From assembly GCA_963721435.1 (NCBI GenBank), contig CAVRJC010000008.1, forward strand, positions 128,428 to 192,427: DNA of 64,000 bases, given 5' to 3'. A program made the translations under genes and the position numbers. Origin of the DNA: CAVRJC01 sp963721435 (GTDB taxonomy: Bacteria > Actinomycetota > Acidimicrobiia > IMCC26256 > DASPTH01). The notes under the pieces were generated by a model. That model was not told where the DNA came from. It did not search any database and saw only the letters and a program-made list of their open reading frames with translations. Below are positions 59,010-64,000 of this stretch, piece after piece; position 1 is the first letter of the stretch, and each line of letters starts with the position of its first letter.

Positions 59010-59206
59010 CGCGGGATCCCCCTCGGCGTGAACGCGTGAGTGTACGACCGACTGCGACCGCGACCGACGGGCCCGGCTCGAGCGTCACCGTCGCGGCGGT
59101 TGCAGTGGTGGCCGCCAGCGCGAGGGCGGCGCTGGAGGCGTGGATGAATTCACCAGGTCGGGCCGTGGCGATACGCTGCGCCGCCCGCCAATCCAAGGAG
59201 GCGACC

Positions 59207-60154
59207 ATGCCGCTCTGGGACGCCGACGTCGAAGGCCTGCGACCGCAGATCAACGCAGAGGCCAGCGCGCTGTTCGAGCTGTACGGCGAGGCGACGGGCG
59301 GCGGCGGCGATCCCTACGCCGACGGCGCGCTCGAGCGCGTCCGCGCGATGTTCACCACTCCGCTCAGCGATCGAGCGGTCGACCGCGTCATCGACGGCCC
59401 CGGTGGGCCGATCCGGCTCCGCACGTTCGTACCCGAGGGCGACGCGCAGGCGGTCATGCTCCACATCCACGGTGGCGCCTGGATCATGGGCGCACCCGAG
59501 ATGAACGACATCGTGAACCTGACGCTCTGCACCGAGCTCGGGATCGCGGTCCTGAGCGTCGACTACCGGCTCGCGCCCGAGCACCCCTACCCCGCGGGTC
59601 ACGACGACTGCGAAGCCGCGGCACTCTGGCTGCTCGAGCACGCGGAGCCGGAGTACGGCACGTCGCGCCTGCTGATCGGCGGCGAGTCCGCGGGCGGGCA
59701 CCTCGCCGCCGTCACCTTGCTGCGGATGCGCGACCGCCACGACGCTGCCGATCGCTTCCTCGGCGCCAATCTCGTGTTCGGCGTGTTCGACCTCACCCAG
59801 ACGCCGAGCCAGCTCGGCGTCGGCGCGGGCCCCGACATCCTCGATCCCGTCGGCATGCTCGCCGCCGGTGACATGTTCGTACCCGGGTCCGCGCTCGCCG
59901 ATCGCCGCGAGCCCGACCTCTCGCCGCTGTACGCCGACCTCAGGGGGATGCCTCCCGCGTTGTTCACCGCGGGCACTGCCGATCACCTCGTCGACGACAC
60001 GCTGTTCATGGCCGCCCGGTGGGAGCTGAGTGGGAACCGCACCGAGATGCTGCTCTACCCCGACGCGCCCCACGGCTGCACGATGTTGCCGTCGGTGAGC
60101 TCGCATTGGACGCCACGGCTGCTCGACTTCTTCCGCACGTGCCTGAAGGACTGA
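59207..60154 (+). CDS. Alpha/beta hydrolase, hormone-sensitive-lipase type
   Basis: 315 residues. Oxyanion motif HIHGGAWIMG, nucleophile Ser in IGGESAGGHLAA, catalytic Asp in TAGTADHLVDDT and His in APHGCTM. Start ATG 59207 follows a perfect AAGGAGG. The family hydrolyses small acyl esters. It ends inside the start of the CoA-transferase (16-base overlap), so ester hydrolysis is probably followed by CoA activation of the acid. The 197 bases before it have no other gene. Confidence 0.92.
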   Translation: MPLWDADVEGLRPQINAEASALFELYGEATGGGGDPYADGALERVRAMFTTPLSDRAVDRVIDGPGGPIRLRTFVPEGDAQAVMLHIHGGAWIMGAPEMNDIVNLTLCTELGIAVLSVDYRLAPEHPYPAGHDDCEAAALWLLEHAEPEYGTSRLLIGGESAGGHLAAVTLLRMRDRHDAADRFLGANLVFGVFDLTQTPSQLGVGAGPDILDPVGMLAAGDMFVPGSALADRREPDLSPLYADLRGMPPALFTAGTADHLVDDTLFMAARWELSGNRTEMLLYPDAPHGCTMLPSVSSHWTPRLLDFFRTCLKD

Positions 60155-62514
60155 CCGGGCTCGCGCACCTGCGAGTGCTCGACTTCACCGTCGGCATCGC
60201 CGGCGCGTACTGCGCGCACCTGCTCGCGGAGGCCGGCGCCGATGTGATCAAGGTCGAGCCACCCGACGGTGATCCGTGGCGCGCGTGGTCCGCCGGCGGC
60301 GCGACCGTCGACCCCGACGAGGGCGCGGCGCTGTTCCGCTTCCTGCATCACGGCGTCCGCTCGGTGACCGGCACTCCCGACGATCCCGCGATCCTCGACC
60401 TCATCGCCTCGGCCGACATCGTGCTCGAAGGGTTCGCCGCCGAGGTGTTCGACGGGTTGCGCCTGCGCGAGCGCGATCCGGGGCTCGTGGTCGTGTCGAT
60501 CACCCCCTACGGGCGCACGGGGCCGTACGCCGAGCGGCCGGTCACCGAGATCCTCGTGCAGGCGGAGTCGGGCGCGCTCGCGGGGCGAGGCGCATCGGAC
60601 CAGACGCCGATCATGGCGGGTGGTCGCATCACCGAGTGGATCAGCGGCACGTACGCCGCGATCGCATCGGCGGCCGCGGCGCGACGCGCGCAGCTGACCG
60701 GGCACGGCGCGCACGTCGACCTCTCGATGGCCGAGGTCACGACGCTCGTCGGCGCGGGGTTCGGCGAGCAGCGATGGACCATCGCAGGCCGACCGCCGAT
60801 CACAGGCGCGGAGCGCTCGTTCGAGACGCCGTCCATCGAGCCCACCCTCGACGGCTACGTCGGGTTCACGACCAACAGCCGTCAACAGTTCGACAGCTTC
60901 CTCGTGCTCATCGAACGCCCCGACCTGCTGGGGAACGACGAGTGGGCGCTCCGCGTCGGGCGCGTCGCGCGCAAGGAGGAGTGGAACGAGATCGTGCACG
61001 CGTTCACGACGAAGCACGACACCGCGGAGATCGTGGAACGCGCGATGGAGTTGCGCATCCCTGTCGCGCCTGTCGGCAACGGCGAGACCATCACCACGAT
61101 CCCGCACTTCGTCGAGCGCAACGTGCTCGTGCGTGATCCCACCGACTCGTTCACGATGCCGCGCCGACCGTGGCGGATCGACGACGCCGATCCCCCGCCG
61201 CCGCGCCCCTCGCCGCGCCTCGGCGAGCACACGGGAGCCGTCGAGGCGCGCGTGCCGCAGCGCACCGAGCCCGTTGCCGGCGCGCCGGGCCTGCCTCTCG
61301 CAGGCGTGCGCGTGCTCGACCTCACCGCGTGGTGGGCAGGCCCCGCGGGCACCGGCGTGCTCGCTGCGCTCGGCGCCGACGTGATCCACGTGGAGTCGAT
61401 CACGCGCATCGACGGCATGCGCACCACGGGCGGTGCGACGGGGCTCGAAGGCCCGTGGTGGGAACGCGGCGCGCACTTCCTCGTGTCGAACACGAACAAG
61501 CGCGACCTCACACTGCCGCTCGACACGCCCGAGGGCTTTCGCATCCTGCAGGAGCTGATCCGCGGCGCCGACGCGATCATCGAGAACTTCACGCCACGGG
61601 TGCTCGCCAACTTCGGCCTGAGGTGGGAGATGATCCGCGAGCTGAACCCGCGCTGCAGTCTGCTGCGGATGCCTGCGTTCGGCCTGTCGGGGCCGTGGCG
61701 CGACAGCGCCGGCTTCGCACAGACCATGGAGCAGCTCTGCGGGCTGGCGTGGATGACCGGGGAGCGCTGGGACCAGCCACGGATCCAGCAGGGGCTGTGC
61801 GACCCGAACGCGGGCGCGCACACCGTGTTCGCGCTGCTCGTCCTGCTCGCCGACCGTGAACGCACCGGCGCGGGATCGCACGTTGAGCTCCCCATGGTCG
61901 AGAGCTCGCTCAACGCGGGCGCCGAGCTCATCATCGAGGCCACCGCGTACGGCAACCAGCTCGCGCGCGACGGGAACCGCGGCCCCGGCGCCGCGCCGCA
62001 GGGCCTGTACGCGTGCGCGGGGACCGACCAGTGGCTCGTGGTCTCGATCGAGACCGACGCGCAGTGGGACAGCTTCGCGCGCGCGCTCGGATCGCCGTCG
62101 TGGGCGACGGGCCCCGAGCTGTCGTCCCACGCCGGACGGCGCGCCCGTCACGACTTCCTCGACGAGCAGATCAGCAAGTGGTGCGCGGAGCGAGATGTGA
62201 CCGAGACCGTCGAGCTGCTCGTCGCCCACGGTGTGCCGGCCGGGATCGCACGCGACCCTCGGCTCGTCACCGGCAACCCGCAGTTCGAGCACCGCGGGTT
62301 CCACGAGGTGATGCACCACCCCGTCGTCGGCGAGCTCGCGCTCCCGGTGCTGCCGTTCCGGTTCGACGACATCGACCACTGGCTGCGGCGGCCGGCGCCG
62401 ACCCTCGGCGAGCACAACCACGAGATCCTCGTCGACGAGCTCGGGATGTCGGAGGCCGAGTACGCCGCGCTCGAGGAGCAGGGCGTCATCGGGACCCGGC
62501 CCGTCGGCGTCTGA
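60139..62514 (+). CDS. Double-domain family III CoA-transferase (CaiB/BaiF fusion)
   Basis: 791 residues: two complete CoA-transferase III domains, about 1-390 and 400-791. Domain starts are LRVLDFTVGIAGAYCAHLLA and VRVLDLTAWWAGPAGTGVLA. The second domain keeps the nucleophile Asp (LCDPNAGAHTVFA), while the first has Glu there (RITEWISGTYAA). The first half may therefore be structural or regulatory. Natural enzymes are interlocked dimers, so the fusion mimics a heterodimer. GTG 60139 (VPEGLTGLAHLRVL) is the chosen start and overlaps the esterase gene. Confidence 0.88.
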   Translation: MPEGLTGLAHLRVLDFTVGIAGAYCAHLLAEAGADVIKVEPPDGDPWRAWSAGGATVDPDEGAALFRFLHHGVRSVTGTPDDPAILDLIASADIVLEGFAAEVFDGLRLRERDPGLVVVSITPYGRTGPYAERPVTEILVQAESGALAGRGASDQTPIMAGGRITEWISGTYAAIASAAAARRAQLTGHGAHVDLSMAEVTTLVGAGFGEQRWTIAGRPPITGAERSFETPSIEPTLDGYVGFTTNSRQQFDSFLVLIERPDLLGNDEWALRVGRVARKEEWNEIVHAFTTKHDTAEIVERAMELRIPVAPVGNGETITTIPHFVERNVLVRDPTDSFTMPRRPWRIDDADPPPPRPSPRLGEHTGAVEARVPQRTEPVAGAPGLPLAGVRVLDLTAWWAGPAGTGVLAALGADVIHVESITRIDGMRTTGGATGLEGPWWERGAHFLVSNTNKRDLTLPLDTPEGFRILQELIRGADAIIENFTPRVLANFGLRWEMIRELNPRCSLLRMPAFGLSGPWRDSAGFAQTMEQLCGLAWMTGERWDQPRIQQGLCDPNAGAHTVFALLVLLADRERTGAGSHVELPMVESSLNAGAELIIEATAYGNQLARDGNRGPGAAPQGLYACAGTDQWLVVSIETDAQWDSFARALGSPSWATGPELSSHAGRRARHDFLDEQISKWCAERDVTETVELLVAHGVPAGIARDPRLVTGNPQFEHRGFHEVMHHPVVGELALPVLPFRFDDIDHWLRRPAPTLGEHNHEILVDELGMSEAEYAALEEQGVIGTRPVGV

Positions 62515-62529
62515 GCCGCTTCGCCCGGT

Positions 62530-64000
62530 CTATTCGATGACGGCTTCGCTGTCGGGCCGCAGCATCACGGTCCGACCCACGACGTCTTCCTTGATCATGG
62601 CGGCGGCGGCGTCGGGATCCTTGACCAGACCCCACGCGCGGCGACCGTCGGGCATCAGGCACGTGAGGATGCCGTCGGTCGGCTCGCTGTGGCCGTTGTG
62701 CATGACGGTGAACGTCTCGATGGTGCCGCGGCCGTCGGGTGCGGCATCGAGCGCGCGCGTGCGCGACTCGTCGTCGGTGCGCGCCGCCACGATGAGGCGG
62801 AACGGCTCGGTCGGTGGCTCGGTGGAGTACAGGCCCATGGAGACCTTGCTCACGTAGCCGCCGTTGGCGCTCACGACGCCCCACGTGCCCGGATCGCGAC
62901 GTACCGCGTCGGCCATGGAGGTGATGCCGTGCATCGCGTAGTTGTTCCACGGACCGCCGGAGAAGCGCATGCCACCCGTGAGCGTGGGCGCAGGATCGAG
63001 CGCGACACCGAGCGCGGCGGCCTGCATCTGCACCGCCGACGGGAAGCACGAGTAGAGGTCGACGTGCGCGAGGTCGTCGGCCCCGACACCCGTCGCGTCG
63101 CGGAGCGCGCGCGCCGCCGAGGTCGCCGCGGGGGACGTCGAGAGGTCGTACCGCTCCGAGATCGTGGGGCTCACACCCTCGGCGATCGCGTGCACGAACA
63201 CGCGGCGATCGCGCGGCACGCCGAGCGCGTCCGCGCGCTCGAGCGAGCACACGATGATCGCGGCGGCTTCGTCGACGCGCTCGTTCGAGTTCAACAGCTT
63301 CAGGTACGGGAAGCCGACCATGCGGTTCGCGGGGCTGACCGTGCCGACTTCATCGGGCGTGTAGCCGCGCCGGTCCCACGCGTAGGGATTGTCGACCGCC
63401 ACCTGGCTGAACGCCGACCAGAGCGCGGCGAGGCGCGCCCGATGCGAGTCGAGATCACGGTGCGCGGCGACGCGCAGCGCCTGCTCCAGCAGTGGGTAGA
63501 CCTGGATCGGATCGCGGATCCCGAGCGCCATCTCGTGCTCGTGCCACATGCCGAGCTCGCCACCGATGACCACGTCGGGCTCCACACCTTCGGGCTGCAC
63601 GGTCTGCGGCAGCGCCTCGCCCGCGCGCATCGCCTGCGTGCGCGAGTACCACGACTCACCACCCGTGAGCAGCACGACGTCGCGCGCGCCCGAGAGGATG
63701 TCGAGCGCGCTCTGCGCGAGCAGGCTGCTCGGCACCTGCCCTCCGTACCGCGTGACGGCGGTCTGCACGGTGTCGAGGCCCAGGCGCGCCGCGATCAACG
63801 CCGCCGGGTCCAGGTACCGGCACGACGACGTGCTCACCACGCGCACGCTGTCGGCCGACGCCAGCAACGCCGACACGCCGGCGTCGCGCTCAGCTCGCCG
63901 CAGGGCCTCCACCATCATCTCGATGGGCAGGTCTTTCGGGCCGAGACCGAGGTGGTCGTCGTCGGGGCGCAGGGTCAGCTGACCGACACCGACGACGACG
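62530..64000 (-). CDS. Thiolase-like acetyl-CoA acetyltransferase, 5'-truncated by window
   Basis: 490 residues visible; the frame is open to the window edge and starts in VVVGVGQLTLRPDDD. Thiolase-type segments include STSSCRYLDPAALIAARLGL, PSSLLAQSALDILSGARDVV, VDLYSCFPSAVQMQAAALG with the likely Cys, and GGMRFSGGPWNNYAMHGI. It belongs to the SCP-x/DitF-like non-classical thiolases with a C-terminal OB-like extension (TFTVMHNGHSEPTDGI). It converges on the CoA-transferase gene, 15 bases apart. Confidence 0.85.
   Translation of the reverse strand, partial: VVVGVGQLTLRPDDDHLGLGPKDLPIEMMVEALRRAERDAGVSALLASADSVRVVSTSSCRYLDPAALIAARLGLDTVQTAVTRYGGQVPSSLLAQSALDILSGARDVVLLTGGESWYSRTQAMRAGEALPQTVQPEGVEPDVVIGGELGMWHEHEMALGIRDPIQVYPLLEQALRVAAHRDLDSHRARLAALWSAFSQVAVDNPYAWDRRGYTPDEVGTVSPANRMVGFPYLKLLNSNERVDEAAAIIVCSLERADALGVPRDRRVFVHAIAEGVSPTISERYDLSTSPAATSAARALRDATGVGADDLAHVDLYSCFPSAVQMQAAALGVALDPAPTLTGGMRFSGGPWNNYAMHGITSMADAVRRDPGTWGVVSANGGYVSKVSMGLYSTEPPTEPFRLIVAARTDDESRTRALDAAPDGRGTIETFTVMHNGHSEPTDGILTCLMPDGRRAWGLVKDPDAAAAMIKEDVVGRTVMLRPDSEAVIE

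Noticed and set aside
59036..59206. N-terminal extension of the esterase
   Set aside because: No homology in the extra 57 codons, and ATG 59207 has a perfect AAGGAGG.
60055..62421. 788-codon minus-strand open frame
   Set aside because: Shadow of the double CoA-transferase; composition is Arg/His/Val-rich without motifs.

Overview
The window is very GC-rich actinobacterial DNA. It carries GTG starts, ATGA/GTGA stop-start overlaps and many F420-dependent luciferase-like (LLM) oxidoreductases. PF04909-type amidohydrolases, family III CoA-transferases, SDRs and Thr/Pro-rich surface proteins are also abundant. That gene mix is typical of uncultured aquatic or soil Acidimicrobiia, or close relatives degrading steroids and cyclic compounds; class level is inference. 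No rRNA, tRNA, CRISPR array, transposase or phage gene was found.

Layout. 1-7.6 kb: an LLM enzyme, an amidohydrolase, two tiny ORFs, then a minus-strand catabolic operon (aldo-keto reductase, CoA-transferase, two SDRs, MaoC dehydratase). 7.6-20 kb: mostly housekeeping (SDR, lysyl-tRNA synthetase, thiolase, HhH-GPD repair protein, HdeD-like membrane protein, encapsulated-ferritin homologue, decayed Ser/Thr kinase, DUF2231-Rieske protein, SGNH hydrolase, LLM enzyme, ABC substrate-binding lipoprotein-like protein). 20-47 kb: an accessory island with nine PF04909-type amidohydrolases and one D-aminoacylase-like amidohydrolase. Interleaved are three related cupins, a PaaK-like CoA ligase, an LLM enzyme, a TauD dioxygenase, a nitroreductase, a nitrilase-type hydrolase, SDRs, a KstR2-like TetR regulator and a MarR regulator. 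43.4-51.2 kb: a tightly coupled nine-gene operon encoding a gamma-delta-alpha-beta 2-oxoacid:ferredoxin oxidoreductase, a D-2-hydroxyacid dehydrogenase, two amidohydrolases, a DHA2-type MFS transporter and an SDR. 51.2-54.5 kb: an acyl/aryl-CoA ligase with a divergent TetR gene, a cupin and a secreted CAP-domain protein. 54.6-59 kb: a TetR / class II aldolase-like / Mct-like / HTD2-like / LLM operon resembling the mesaconyl-CoA (methylfumaryl-CoA) section of the 3-hydroxypropionate bicycle. 59.2-64 kb: an HSL-type esterase, a double-length CoA-transferase and a thiolase-like protein cut by the window end.

Working together (inference): substrates are activated by CoA ligases and CoA-transferases, oxidised by LLM enzymes, SDRs and hydratases, opened or decarboxylated by amidohydrolases, and finished by thiolases and the ferredoxin-linked oxidoreductase. 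TetR and MarR repressors with palindromic sites sit at the divergent promoters.

Caution: about fifteen genes or gene ends are broken by apparent single-base indels, most of which are repaired by removing one base near a short G/C run. This looks like sequencing or assembly error rather than gene decay. Those genes are annotated across the break and flagged. The kinase remnant at 14.7-15.4 kb is different, because it has lost a large internal piece.
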